The notes: generated from the sequence alone by a model not told the origin. Positions 9,448 to 19,195 are shown, numbered from the stretch's first letter. The stretch is DNA of 64,000 nucleotides from Leptolinea sp964397625 (GCA_964397625.1 CAYNJT010000002.1:38919-102918), one strand, 5' to 3'. Program-made: numbers and translations.

Positions 9448-11181
9448 ATGGAAAATAAAACGTTTTATTTAACCCAACCTCAACCTTCCGTGGAAGTCTA
9501 CCTGACCGATGGTCGGGTGATACGGGGGGAACGGGGAAAAGAAATTGTCCATTTTTTGATGGCTTTGCCAGAGTGGGATAACCCTCCCATTGTAGGGGCG
9601 GTAATCAATGGTGAATTACGGGAATTGACATATCCTATCGAGATTGATGCCCGTGTCAAACCTGTCACAATGGCCGATGCTGATGGCGCAAGAATTTATC
9701 GCCGCTCACTCACATTTCTGCTGGAAGCAGCTTTTGAGGAACTTTATCCTGATTTTCAATTGACAATTGATCATTCCGTTTCTTCCGGTGGTTTTTTTTG
9801 CCAGGTTATAGGACACGAAGACCTGGCGGGTATTGACCTGGCCAGCCTGGCCAGACGGATGCGAGAAAAGGTGGAGGCAGATATCGCGTTCACACGCGAA
9901 CAGGTACCACTTTCAGAGGCCATTGAGTATTTCAAAAAAAGGGGGAATGAAGACAAGGTCAGGCTTTTAAAATACAGGCAAAAAGACAAACTGGTTCTCT
10001 ATCGGCTTGAAAATCACCGTGATTACCATCATGGTTATATGGTTCCTTCCACGGGGTATTTGCGCTGGTTTGGCGTTTCTTCTTTTGGGGATGGATTTGT
10101 CCTCCAATTCCCGAGGCGGCATTCTCCTAAAGAATTGTCTCCGATGCCGGATTATCCAAAATTATTGACCACCTTCCACCGTTATGGAAGGTGGTTGAAC
10201 CGGCTCGGAATAGAATCTGTTGGTGCTTTAAATGATGCAATAAATTCAGGACGTATCCGCGAAATCATCCTGGTCTCAGAAGCTTTGCACGAACAACAGA
10301 TCGCTGAAATTGCAGAGTCGGTTGCCAATCATTCCAGACAAACCAGGATTGTGTTGATCGCTGGACCTTCTTCCTCTGGAAAAACCACTTTTTCCAAAAG
10401 GTTGTCTATTCAGATGCTGGCACAGGGTTTGTTACCTTTCCCAATTGAAATTGATAATTATTTTGTGGATCGAGAAAAGACCCCCAAAGATGAGAAGGGA
10501 GAATACGATTTTGAAGCTCTTGGCGCGCTGAATACGCAATTGTTCAGTGACCATCTGCAAAAGTTGATTGCCGGAGAGGAAGTGCAACTTCCAAAGTACA
10601 ACTTTAAGACTGGTCTATCTGAACCGGGAGAAGTAGCCCGATTGCGCAATGACCAGATCATTATTCTGGAAGGGATCCACGGGTTGAATCCAGGTCTGAT
10701 TCCCACCATCCCGTTGGAGCAGACCTATCGGATCTATGTTTCCTGCCTGACCCAACTCAACCTGGATCGGCATAACCGTATTTCGACCACTGATACCCGC
10801 ATGTTGCGTCGAATTGTTCGGGACGCTTCTGAACGCGGATACACTGCCCAGCAAACCATTCAGCGTTGGGATTCTGTACGGCGTGGTGAGAAGAATCACA
10901 TCTTCCCATACCAGGAAAACGCCGATGACATGTTCAACTCGGCGTTGGCGTATGAGCTTTCGGCGCTAAAACCACTGGCAGAACCACTTTTACGCCAGGT
11001 GCCTTTTGGTGTGCCCGAATATATTGAAGCCAAACGACTGCTGGCCTTTCTTGATTGGTTTCTGCCGATTGAGACACAGTTAATCCCTGATAATTCTCTC
11101 CTTCGTGAATTTATTGGTGGGTCGATCCTACGCGATTTCAAATTGTGGGAGAATCCTACAAGGGAAGATCTTAATTATTAA
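9448..11181 (+). CDS. uridine-kinase-like nucleoside kinase with threonyl-tRNA synthetase-like N-terminus
   Basis: 577-residue P-loop kinase. The N-terminal ~270 residues resemble the TGS and second additional domains of threonyl-tRNA synthetase; the HHGYMVPSTGYL segment is typical. The C-terminal half is a uridine kinase/phosphoribulokinase-type domain with Walker A GPSSSGKTT, EIDNYFVDREKTP and the EGIHGLNP strand. This architecture is conserved in bacteria and usually named nucleoside kinase; the true substrate is uncertain. There is no Shine-Dalgarno: a -10-like TAGAAT (9432-9437) ends 10 nt before the ATG, so the leader would be very short. Confidence 0.85.
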   Translation: MENKTFYLTQPQPSVEVYLTDGRVIRGERGKEIVHFLMALPEWDNPPIVGAVINGELRELTYPIEIDARVKPVTMADADGARIYRRSLTFLLEAAFEELYPDFQLTIDHSVSSGGFFCQVIGHEDLAGIDLASLARRMREKVEADIAFTREQVPLSEAIEYFKKRGNEDKVRLLKYRQKDKLVLYRLENHRDYHHGYMVPSTGYLRWFGVSSFGDGFVLQFPRRHSPKELSPMPDYPKLLTTFHRYGRWLNRLGIESVGALNDAINSGRIREIILVSEALHEQQIAEIAESVANHSRQTRIVLIAGPSSSGKTTFSKRLSIQMLAQGLLPFPIEIDNYFVDREKTPKDEKGEYDFEALGALNTQLFSDHLQKLIAGEEVQLPKYNFKTGLSEPGEVARLRNDQIIILEGIHGLNPGLIPTIPLEQTYRIYVSCLTQLNLDRHNRISTTDTRMLRRIVRDASERGYTAQQTIQRWDSVRRGEKNHIFPYQENADDMFNSALAYELSALKPLAEPLLRQVPFGVPEYIEAKRLLAFLDWFLPIETQLIPDNSLLREFIGGSILRDFKLWENPTREDLNY

Positions 11182-11189
11182 TTCAAAAA

Positions 11190-11224
11190 GACGGTCAATT
11201 ATTAGAAATTGACCGTTTTTTTTT
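11190..11224. terminator. bidirectional Rho-independent terminator
   Basis: A perfect 10-bp stem (11191-11200 with 11207-11216) has a 6-nt loop. The plus-strand side is followed by a run of nine T, and the minus-strand side by TTTTT. It serves the kinase-like gene and the convergent aminotransferase. Confidence 0.9.
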
Positions 11225-11243
11225 CCCTTACATATTTTTCTGA

Positions 11244-12464
11244 TTATTGCATATGTTGTTTGAAGACTTTACCCAGTCGGGCAATCCCTTCATTGATCGT
11301 TTCCGGTTTGGAGAACGAGAAGTTAAGCCGCATGGTGTTTTCTCCACCGCCCAATGGATGGAATGATCCACCAGGTACATACGCCACGTTTTCTTTTAAT
11401 GCCTCTTTCATGAGAACGGCTGAATCATTTCCTTTTGGCAGGGTCACCCACAAGAATAGACCACCTTCAGGGTGAGTCCATTCAATGCCTTTGGGGCAGT
11501 GTTCTTCCAGGGCATCCAACATAACATCCCGGCGTTCGTGATAAACCTTGCGAATGACTTCAACATGTTTATCCAGGAAGCCGTCTTTTCCGACTTCATA
11601 CGCCATCAGTTGATTGAAGGTTGATGTATTCAGATCCGCGCCCTGTTTGGCCTGGGCAATTTTTCCGATAACTTCCAAAGGACCGATAGCCCATGCCAGG
11701 CGAATACCGGGAGCCAGAATTTTTGAGAAAGTGCTTAGATACAGCACGTTTCCGTTATATTGGCCATTGTGCTGACCGCGCATCTCTGAATCCAATTGCG
11801 CAAGGGTGGGTAGATTGTCCCCCTCGTAACGCAACTTCCCATATGGATCATCTTCAATAATCGGAACGCCGTATTTATCTGCCAGTTCAACAACTTTTTT
11901 GCGGCGTTCCAGTGTGAAGGATATTCCTGTAGGGTTCTGGAAATTGGGAAGAGCGTATAAAAATTTTGGTTTCTTCTGTAATTCTTCTTCCAGACTGTCG
12001 GGAAGCATCCCGTATTTATCGGATTTAACGGCTAGATAATCGCACTCATAGGCGTTCCAGGCTTGCAGCGCACCCAGATATGTGGGATTCTCGACGAGAA
12101 TTTTATCTCCAGGGTCGATGAATACCTTTCCTATGAGATCCAATGCCTGTTGAGAACCTGATGTGATCAGAATATTATCCAAATCGCAGGAAAGTCCGTT
12201 CTTTTTGGCATCTTTTGCCAGCATTTCACGCAAAGGGTTATACCCTTCGGTGGTGCCATATTGAAGGGCCTTATCGCTGTAATTCTTAAGTATACGGTCG
12301 CAAGCTTTATTTACTTCTTCCACAGGGAAGATTTCCGGCGCGGGCATCCCACCGCCAAATGAAATAACCTCTGGGCGCTCGGTCAATTTCAATAATTCAC
12401 GAATGGCGGATCCTTTCATCCGCTGGGTACGATGGGCAAAACGGGTGTTCCATGTAGGTTGCAT
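11244..12464 (-). CDS. PLP-dependent class I/II aminotransferase (LysN/2-aminoadipate aminotransferase-like)
   Basis: 406 residues, fold-type I aminotransferase. Features visible: ISFGGGMPAPEIFP near the N-terminus, YGTTEGYNPLRE, LPNFQNPTG, EDDPYGKLRYEG, and the PLP lysine in STFSKILAPGIRLAW. This set is typical of the LysN/KAT II/MocR-related subgroup that transaminates 2-aminoadipate, aromatic or branched-chain amino acids. Substrate is not decidable from sequence. The start is supported by AAAGGAG eight bases upstream. It lies 23 nt downstream of the SHMT-GcvT fusion gene and is probably co-transcribed with it. Confidence 0.88.
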   Translation of the reverse strand: MQPTWNTRFAHRTQRMKGSAIRELLKLTERPEVISFGGGMPAPEIFPVEEVNKACDRILKNYSDKALQYGTTEGYNPLREMLAKDAKKNGLSCDLDNILITSGSQQALDLIGKVFIDPGDKILVENPTYLGALQAWNAYECDYLAVKSDKYGMLPDSLEEELQKKPKFLYALPNFQNPTGISFTLERRKKVVELADKYGVPIIEDDPYGKLRYEGDNLPTLAQLDSEMRGQHNGQYNGNVLYLSTFSKILAPGIRLAWAIGPLEVIGKIAQAKQGADLNTSTFNQLMAYEVGKDGFLDKHVEVIRKVYHERRDVMLDALEEHCPKGIEWTHPEGGLFLWVTLPKGNDSAVLMKEALKENVAYVPGGSFHPLGGGENTMRLNFSFSKPETINEGIARLGKVFKQHMQ

Positions 12465-12487
12465 TCATTCTCCTTTTGCGATGGCTG

Positions 12488-15400
12488 CTAGGCTGTCAGT
12501 TTGGGAAAACGACTTACCACGACAGCCGCAGATGGTAGTGAGACTTTGTCTCCTGATTTGAGCTCAGCGATGTTTTGGGCGCCGATGCTATGCGCGGATT
12601 GATAGATATATATCGGTGTGTTTTCCACCGCTGATTTGATCTCAATATAGGCCTGGCCGGTGAAAAATCCTTCACTATCCACGGCGCAGCTGGTTACTTC
12701 GCCGATAACACGTCCTTTACGGTCCACAACAGGATCACCATTATGGGCCATACGAATACCCTTCTCAAGGAAGCGGAAACGGACAACAACGTTCTTGCGT
12801 TCCTTTTCTTTGGCAACGTATTCATCGCGTCCTATGAACCAGGGTTTATAGGTTTTCACATATGATCCAAAACCTGCCTCGCTCACCGAGAAATTCCGCG
12901 CGCCGCCCATTTCATGGCCATACAATGGCAGACCGGCTTCCGTACGCAGGGAGTCTCGCGCGCCAAGGCCGCATGGTTTTATCCCCATCAACTGGCCGGC
13001 TTCAAGAAGTTTGTTCCAAAGGTCGACTGATTTGGATGGATGGACAAACAGTTCGAATGCCATTTTTTCTCCAGTATAACCGGTACGGGAGACGACGAGG
13101 TCAAAACCACCCAGAACAGCCTCACACAATTCTGTGCGTTTTAATGCTTTCACTTTCTTTTCTGTGGCTTTATCCGCGCCGAGCAACAGTAGTATATCGC
13201 GAGATTTCGGCCCCTGGAGGGCGATATCCACGCGCATATCTTTCCCTTCTTTGGGATCGCGTAAATTGCGGAGAACAACATTCCGCCCAACAACCCGGAT
13301 CCAGGGACGGTTAATATCAACAGCGACTTTCCCTTCACGTACTGCGTTCAGCCAGGCCCAATCCTTGTCATCATTTGAAGCGTTTACCACCACCAGGTAT
13401 TTCTCAGGCGCCCGATGGTAGACTAAAGTATCATCGATCACATCAGATCGGGGATCAAGAAAATGGGTGTAACATGATTCTCCAACATCCAACGCGCTGA
13501 TGTCATTCCCACACACGCTGTCAAGGAACAGGGCGGCATCGGGGCCTTCCGCCTGGTACACGCCCATGTGAGACACATCAAACAATCCGGCAGCCTGGCG
13601 GGTGGCTAAATGTTCTTCCATCACACCACTGTACCAAACGGGCATTTCCCAACCTGCAAAAGGCACCATTTTGGCACCTAATTTTTTGTGTGTTTCATTT
13701 AATGCTGTATATTTTATCGGGGCATCAACAGGTTCTTTCCAGACAAATTCCGGCAAAGCGGATAGCGCATTAGTCTTTAACCCGGCAGCATATGGTTTGG
13801 CAGACCAGACAGAATCGCCTTTCGCGGATTTTACAGGAACCTTGTCGGAATAGCGCACGATCACCGGTCCGGCATGTCGGCGGGAGACATCTTCATCAAA
13901 GCTGATAAAGCCATCCGAAAGATCACGCAGCCAGGCGGCTGCCAGTGGTGCCTTATCTGAGGGGAGACTGAGCAGCAGGTGGTTTTCCGCAACCAGGGTC
14001 AACACACCATCTATCGTTTTTTGATTGGCCATAAACTGGCAGGGCAATGAATCTCCGACCTTCATCGAGTCCAGATCGCTGGTGAAGATGTAGTGGGCAA
14101 AGTGTCGAACTTTTTCACCGATAAGATCCAGTACCGACCAACCATCTGAAGCCGGAGCAGGATCATCAAGGTAATAGAAATGCGGATAGCCCGTTTTGCC
14201 TACTTTCATATCGGCACCCGCGGAGGCAGCCAGATCACGCACGCGCATCTTTGCCGATTCCAATGTTTCAAAATCTATTTTGGCGCGGGATTGCAACCCC
14301 TGTCGGGTTTCAACCGAGTATGGGACACAGGCACTGATCACGTCTGCCATGATGTCAGCGATTTTGACCATATCCGCTTCCTTCATTCCACGTTGTGTCA
14401 CCCAGGGGGTACCGAAACGCACACCGGATGGATTGAAGGCTGTCTTGTCACCAGGGATGGTGTTTCGGTTGCACACCAGGCCGGCGATATCGAGGATACG
14501 GGCTGCCATATCCCCGGAAAGTGTAGTGCCATCCGGTCCGATGACTGATTTGCAGTCAACATTGCTTAAGTGGGTATTGGTTCCACCAAATGGTATATGG
14601 AATCCACGCTCCTGAAGCCGGGTGGTAAGCGCTGCGCAATTTTTTACAATCTGAGTTTGAAGGGTTTTGAATTCAGGTGACCTGGCGATTTTGAAAGATA
14701 CTGCCATGGCAGCCATGGTATGAACGTGCGGGCCGCCCTGTTCGCCGGGGAAAATGGCACGGTCCATTTTTCTGGCCAGGGAAATATCTGAGGTCAAAAT
14801 GCAGGCGCCGCGAGGACCGCAAAGGGTTTTGTGGGTAGTAAAAGTGATGATATGCGCGTAGCCAACAGGAGAGGGGATTACACCTGCCGCCGTGATACCA
14901 GCGATATGAGAGATATCAGCAAGAAGGTAGGCACCAACGCTGTCCGCGATCTTGCGGTATTCGGCGTAGTCGGGTACCCAGGGATAAGAGCTGTAACCGG
15001 CAATAATAATCTTCGGTTTATGCTCTTGAGCCAGGGCTGCCAGCGCAGCGTAATCAATTTTTTCTGTTTGAGGATCTATTGTGTAATGGACAGCTTTATA
15101 TAATTTGCCGGACCGGTTGGCCGAGGATCCATGTGAGAGATGACCACCATGCAACAAATTCATGCCCAGGATGGTATCCCCCGGGTTGATCAAAGCGGTA
15201 TAGACGGCATTATTGGCTGGCGCACCGGAAAGGGGTTGGACATTGGCGTACAGATTATCAGCAGAAACCCGTTCATTGGCAAACAATTCGCTGCAGCGCC
15301 GCCGGGCAAGTGCTTCTATCGCGTCTGCGTATTCTGTTCCTTTATAATATCTGGGATCTGAAAAACGGCGGAAATAAGCCAACCGTTCATCATAATCAAG

Positions 15401-15622
15401 GATCTCCTTTTCTGTCATCCAGCGGGTTTCCTCATCCGGATAACCCTCCGCATAGATGTTCTGGAAAGATGATGACAGGGTTTCCCTTACTGCCAGGGGA
15501 GCCGTGCTTTCGCTTGGAATTAGGATGAGTTTGCGGATTTGACGCTCTGATTCAAGCTGTGTTAATTGATGCACATCAGGATCAAGGTCAGCCAGACTAC
15601 CGCGGAACAAATAATCACTCAT
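12488..15622 (-). CDS. serine hydroxymethyltransferase fused to aminomethyltransferase (GlyA-GcvT)
   Basis: One uninterrupted 1044-residue frame. Residues 1 to about 470 are serine hydroxymethyltransferase, with the PLP lysine at Lys265 in TTHKTLCGPRGA, ADISHIAG and the C-terminal GTPWVTQRGM. Residues about 650-1040 are glycine cleavage T protein: FAGWEMPVWY, FDVSHMG (Asp682), RTGYTGE and LRTEAGLPLYGHEM. Between them (about 490-620) is a segment whose pattern resembles a degenerate N-terminal half of a GcvT/YgfZ fold. Both active modules use tetrahydrofolate: SHMT interconverts serine and glycine, and GcvT releases methylene-THF from the glycine-bound H protein. gcvH and gcvP are not in the window. 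AAGGAG precedes the ATG. The leader contains strong inverted repeats. Confidence 0.93.
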   Translation of the reverse strand: MSDYLFRGSLADLDPDVHQLTQLESERQIRKLILIPSESTAPLAVRETLSSSFQNIYAEGYPDEETRWMTEKEILDYDERLAYFRRFSDPRYYKGTEYADAIEALARRRCSELFANERVSADNLYANVQPLSGAPANNAVYTALINPGDTILGMNLLHGGHLSHGSSANRSGKLYKAVHYTIDPQTEKIDYAALAALAQEHKPKIIIAGYSSYPWVPDYAEYRKIADSVGAYLLADISHIAGITAAGVIPSPVGYAHIITFTTHKTLCGPRGACILTSDISLARKMDRAIFPGEQGGPHVHTMAAMAVSFKIARSPEFKTLQTQIVKNCAALTTRLQERGFHIPFGGTNTHLSNVDCKSVIGPDGTTLSGDMAARILDIAGLVCNRNTIPGDKTAFNPSGVRFGTPWVTQRGMKEADMVKIADIMADVISACVPYSVETRQGLQSRAKIDFETLESAKMRVRDLAASAGADMKVGKTGYPHFYYLDDPAPASDGWSVLDLIGEKVRHFAHYIFTSDLDSMKVGDSLPCQFMANQKTIDGVLTLVAENHLLLSLPSDKAPLAAAWLRDLSDGFISFDEDVSRRHAGPVIVRYSDKVPVKSAKGDSVWSAKPYAAGLKTNALSALPEFVWKEPVDAPIKYTALNETHKKLGAKMVPFAGWEMPVWYSGVMEEHLATRQAAGLFDVSHMGVYQAEGPDAALFLDSVCGNDISALDVGESCYTHFLDPRSDVIDDTLVYHRAPEKYLVVVNASNDDKDWAWLNAVREGKVAVDINRPWIRVVGRNVVLRNLRDPKEGKDMRVDIALQGPKSRDILLLLGADKATEKKVKALKRTELCEAVLGGFDLVVSRTGYTGEKMAFELFVHPSKSVDLWNKLLEAGQLMGIKPCGLGARDSLRTEAGLPLYGHEMGGARNFSVSEAGFGSYVKTYKPWFIGRDEYVAKEKERKNVVVRFRFLEKGIRMAHNGDPVVDRKGRVIGEVTSCAVDSEGFFTGQAYIEIKSAVENTPIYIYQSAHSIGAQNIAELKSGDKVSLPSAAVVVSRFPKLTA

Positions 15623-15648
15623 ATTGTCTCCTTCAAGGATTGACTTTT

Positions 15649-15666
15649 GGAACCTTCAAGTGTTCC
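15649..15666 (-). repeat. short inverted repeat in the GlyA-GcvT leader
   Basis: GGAAC/GTTCC arms enclose an 8-nt loop. The octamer CTTGAAGG occurs twice on the minus strand, once mostly in this loop (15653-15660) and once at the Shine-Dalgarno (15630-15637). The role is unknown and may be trivial. Confidence 0.35.
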
Positions 15667-15687
15667 TCAGAAAAATAAAATACAATT

Positions 15688-15723
15688 CCCCCACCATTCA
15701 GTCCCATGACCGGAAGATGGGGG
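15688..15723 (-). promoter_or_regulatory. strong nested hairpin in the GlyA-GcvT leader
   Basis: An 8-bp GC-rich outer stem (15688-15695 with 15716-15723) encloses a second short stem. An extended -10 box TGTCATAAT (minus strand, 15737-15745) lies just upstream, so the hairpin would sit at the very 5' end of the transcript. Alternatively it terminates the upstream hydrolase gene; a run rich in T follows on the minus strand. Confidence 0.45.
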
Positions 15724-15816
15724 AGGTGTGGTCTGTATTATGACACGTACACAACAACAAATGAGATAGTTTTAGATTCATTCGTCGCGTCATTTTATAT
15801 TGTATGGTTTTGCCTG

Positions 15817-15844
15817 TTCAGGAACAAGTGCATAAAGTCCTGAA
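15817..15844 (-). terminator. inverted repeat after the alpha/beta hydrolase
   Basis: TTCAGGA/TCCTGAA arms (15817-15823 with 15838-15844) begin 7 nt after the stop codon of the minus-strand hydrolase. There is no T-run, so intrinsic termination is uncertain. Confidence 0.35.
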
Positions 15845-15850
15845 ATTCTT

Positions 15851-16687
15851 CTACATTGCCGCATTGGTTTTGATCCAATCCACCATGGTTTGCAGAACTT
15901 CTGATTTGTATGGTTCATTGTGTAACTCATGGAATCCGCCATCCCAGACTTTGAGGGTTGTCTTATGACCGGATTTTTCTCCGAACTCCTTCACGGCGCG
16001 CGGGGAGACCAATTGATCATCTCCGCCTACCATCAAAAGCAAAGGAAGAGGAAAGTCTGCCGCTCTGGCGCTTACCATTTTGCCATTTCGGATGAGATCC
16101 ATCCCCATACGGGCTGAGATGAGCGAGTGGTTCAACTTGTCCGCTTTATAGGCTGCCACAACAGCTTTATCATGTGAAATGCCATCCACCGGCAATCCAT
16201 TGTCCATGGAGAAACGCGGCGCAATGGAATACAGCAGATTACCCAAGGTGGTTTTCCATGACGGGATGGGATAACCGGGTTCCAAACCAGGTGATGTTGA
16301 AATCACACCTTTGATTTTTTTCGGCTTCTTAAGCAGGGTGTAATACAGGGCGATCAGTCCGCCCATGCTGTGGCCGTAGAGGAAGACCGGTGCGGCTGGT
16401 TGAGCGGAAAATATGTCGGGCAGGAAATGGTCTATTTGGCGGCAAAAATCCTCATACGAATCAGCGTGTCCGCGCTGTCCATCAGTTTTACCATGACCCA
16501 GAAGGTCAAACCCGGTCAATGCTATTTCAGATGAGGTAAAAAATTCACCCACATGGGCGTATCTGCTGGAATGTTCTCCTACGCCGTGAACCAGTAATAC
16601 TCTGGCCAGAGGAGCTGCTTCAGGCTCCCACTTTTGAAAATAGACGTTGTATCCATCGATTGAGGTATACCCTTCAGACCAGTTCAA
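15851..16687 (-). CDS. alpha/beta hydrolase, monoacylglycerol lipase/lysophospholipase type
   Basis: 278 residues, Hydrolase_4 (serine aminopeptidase S33-like) family. Visible are the oxyanion strand LLVHGVGEHSSRY, the nucleophile elbow GHSMGG, a late acid in GGDDQLV and the catalytic His in GGFHELHNE. No signal peptide is present, so it is cytosolic, probably a lysophospholipase or monoacylglycerol lipase. The start is TTG with GGGGAGGG five bases ahead, which decides it. It is divergent from the membrane subtilase gene. Confidence 0.85.
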   Translation of the reverse strand: MNWSEGYTSIDGYNVYFQKWEPEAAPLARVLLVHGVGEHSSRYAHVGEFFTSSEIALTGFDLLGHGKTDGQRGHADSYEDFCRQIDHFLPDIFSAQPAAPVFLYGHSMGGLIALYYTLLKKPKKIKGVISTSPGLEPGYPIPSWKTTLGNLLYSIAPRFSMDNGLPVDGISHDKAVVAAYKADKLNHSLISARMGMDLIRNGKMVSARAADFPLPLLLMVGGDDQLVSPRAVKEFGEKSGHKTTLKVWDGGFHELHNEPYKSEVLQTMVDWIKTNAAM

Positions 16688-16765
16688 GAACCCTCCCCGG
16701 AGACTGCAGGAATAAGATGCGCTATAATGCGCTGATAATTATATCCATTCTAAGAGGGATTTCGC

Positions 16766-19195
16766 ATGGTTTCTCCATTGAATCATGAGATTGGCAGTCA
16801 ACTAAATTCAAATGAGAAAAAAGGCTGCTCCGGAACAGCGGCTATTATCTTTTTATCTTTGTGGATCTTATTGATCTCTCTGATCACACAGATAGCAAAC
16901 TGGACAATTTTTCAGATGCTCTTTGAGGGATCAATCAAAATCTCCAATATACTCTGGCTATTACCTCTGATTTATGGCTTTCTTCTGTTCATCCCGCTGA
17001 TCATTGCTGAAAGGGTGGTACTGGAACCAGCGGCGAAAAACAGGATTCGGGCGTTACGCATTATTTCGATTCTAATCATTCTGTTATCACCCTCCAGACT
17101 CCCTGATATCACGAACTGGCAGCTTATCGCTGTCATTCAGGTTGCAGCGCTGGCGGTTTTTATCGCCGGGGTGATGGTCTTTAATCGTGCGGGCTTCGGA
17201 GCATCTTCAGGCAATTCAGCAGGGAGATCGGGAAAGCCATTCCTTGCAGCGGCAAGCGGCGCATTGCTCGGTATACCCTGGGTGATCTGGGGAGCGCAGG
17301 GATCGTTGATTGATTCCATACTGGCAATACTGGTCTGCGCGGGATTGGGCTTAACCGTCGGGAGCTTGTTGATTCCGCGACCAACACGTACAACTTCTGA
17401 TGATCTAGAAAAACCTGTGCAGAGCGGAATCGGTGTTGTCGGGTGGATCGTAACGCTGGGCTTGATCATACTGGGAACGGGGATCGACCAGAGCAATAAC
17501 GGATGGATGTTTTCTGTATCCGCCTTGCCGTTGGGTTTCGCGTGCGCCGCATTGGCTATCAAGAAGGATGGCTCCATTGACCTTTTCGGAAGACTTTCCG
17601 CAGGTATTCTGGCGGGTCTGGCATTCCTCTGGCCGATGTTAATGATCGATCCGGATGAGCTTTCTCTGGTAACTTCCAGCGGGACAGGTGAGCTGGTAAG
17701 TTATGCCGTCATGTCTGTGGGAATCACGTTTGGTCTTACATTGCTGGTTTTTATCTTATTGATCATTCTAAGAAATGTGCTGTCTTCCCGTGATGTTCCC
17801 TTCAATGTAGGCGCAACTGTTTTTATTTTTACCTGGGGTGGCTTGATGGGATTGTATTTCCTGCTTGGAACCCCCGGTTTTTATGGGGAAAAGGTGTTTG
17901 TCATCCTGAAAGATCAGGCTGATCTGGCGGCAATTGAAACTATTCCCAATGCGATGGATCGCCGGATAAAAGTGTATTCCACGCTCACCCGATATTCAGC
18001 TGAAACCCAGAAGGATATCCGCGAATGGCTTGATTCCAAGAACATCCCCTACAAACCGTATTACCTGGTGAATGCCATCGAACTAAACGCCGACCCGATC
18101 CTGCGCGCCAGTCTCGCCTCGCGCGGCGATGTCGACAGGGTATTGGACAGTCCAATGCTGCGTCCTTTGAGATACGCTGTGCCAGTCAGCAAAGGGACGG
18201 AGGATGATCCACAGAACAATCACTGGAATATCCATCACATAAATGCGGACAAAGTACAACGTGAATTGCACATTTACGGTGAAGGGATCATTGTGGGTCA
18301 ATCAGACAGTGGTATGCAAGGTGATCATCCGGAATTTGCCGCACAATACAGGGGTAGACAAGACGGGACGGATGACTATAACTGGTTTGATCCATGGTTC
18401 GGAAGCTCGAAGCCGGTGGATATTGGCGGACATGGTACACATACTCTGGGATCCATATTGGGTGAACGTGTAGGGATCGCCCCAAAAGCGCAGTGGATCG
18501 GTTGTGTGAACCTGGCACGCAACCTGGGAAACCCGGGTTACTACCTGGACTGTATGCAGTTTATGCTGGCTCCTTTCCCACAGAAAGGTGATCCATTTAT
18601 AGATGGAAAGCCAGAAAAAGGAGCGAATGTTTTGAACAATTCCTGGGGTTGCCCTAGTGTAGAAGGCTGTGACCCGGGGGTCTTTTCAACCGCTGTTAAA
18701 GCGTTGCGCACGGCGGGAATATTCGTTGTAGCTTCAGCCGGGAATTCGGGAATGGGAGGCTGTTCAACTGTGCAGGATCCGCCGGCCATTTATGAGGATG
18801 TATACACCGTGGGCGCCATAGATAGCAATGGTAATTTGGCTGGATTCAGCAGTCTGGGGCCGGTTAATGTGGATGGAAGCGGAAGGACAAAACCTGATAT
18901 TGTCGCGCCCGGGGTTGATGTGTACTCGTCTTATCCCGGAAGCACGTACAAAACAGCCAGTGGAACATCTATGGCAGGACCGCAGGTAGTCGGTGTTGTC
19001 GCGCTGATGTGGTCAGCCAACCCAAGGTTAATGGGGGACATCGAAATGACCCGGCAAATCCTTAACCAGACTGCGGACAGGTATACCGGTGTTTTACCGG
19101 GGTGCACGGAAGGGAAGACTATTCCAGGGAATGATGCCGGGTATGGCGTCGTAAATGCTTATAAAGCAGTTGAAAAAGCATTGGAAACCCGATAA
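16766..19195 (+). CDS. polytopic membrane protein with C-terminal subtilisin-like (S8) protease domain
   Basis: 809 residues. About ten or eleven hydrophobic segments fill residues 25-370. Residues ~375-465 look like an I9-type subtilase propeptide. A subtilase domain follows with the complete triad: Asp514 (QSDSG), His556 (GGHGTHTLGS) and Ser735 (SGTSMAGPQ), plus Asn in NNSWG and ASAGNSG. Several Cys in the protease domain (for example in NNSWGCPSVEGCDPG and GGCSTVQD) hint at disulfides and an extracytoplasmic location. Subtilases are normally secreted or anchored by one helix, so the large N-terminal membrane domain is unusual. GAGGG precedes the ATG and a TATAAT lies at 16723-16728. An ECF sigma gene follows after 68 nt with no visible terminator. 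Confidence 0.85.
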   Translation: MVSPLNHEIGSQLNSNEKKGCSGTAAIIFLSLWILLISLITQIANWTIFQMLFEGSIKISNILWLLPLIYGFLLFIPLIIAERVVLEPAAKNRIRALRIISILIILLSPSRLPDITNWQLIAVIQVAALAVFIAGVMVFNRAGFGASSGNSAGRSGKPFLAAASGALLGIPWVIWGAQGSLIDSILAILVCAGLGLTVGSLLIPRPTRTTSDDLEKPVQSGIGVVGWIVTLGLIILGTGIDQSNNGWMFSVSALPLGFACAALAIKKDGSIDLFGRLSAGILAGLAFLWPMLMIDPDELSLVTSSGTGELVSYAVMSVGITFGLTLLVFILLIILRNVLSSRDVPFNVGATVFIFTWGGLMGLYFLLGTPGFYGEKVFVILKDQADLAAIETIPNAMDRRIKVYSTLTRYSAETQKDIREWLDSKNIPYKPYYLVNAIELNADPILRASLASRGDVDRVLDSPMLRPLRYAVPVSKGTEDDPQNNHWNIHHINADKVQRELHIYGEGIIVGQSDSGMQGDHPEFAAQYRGRQDGTDDYNWFDPWFGSSKPVDIGGHGTHTLGSILGERVGIAPKAQWIGCVNLARNLGNPGYYLDCMQFMLAPFPQKGDPFIDGKPEKGANVLNNSWGCPSVEGCDPGVFSTAVKALRTAGIFVVASAGNSGMGGCSTVQDPPAIYEDVYTVGAIDSNGNLAGFSSLGPVNVDGSGRTKPDIVAPGVDVYSSYPGSTYKTASGTSMAGPQVVGVVALMWSANPRLMGDIEMTRQILNQTADRYTGVLPGCTEGKTIPGNDAGYGVVNAYKAVEKALETR

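Noticed and set aside
13134..13421. Plus-strand frames within the SHMT-GcvT gene
   Set aside because: They run opposite a conserved GcvT region and have no ribosome site or recognisable product.
15623..15850. Glycine or THF riboswitch before the one-carbon fusion gene
   Set aside because: I looked for the conserved cores of these classes on the minus strand and could not match them; only unassigned hairpins remain.
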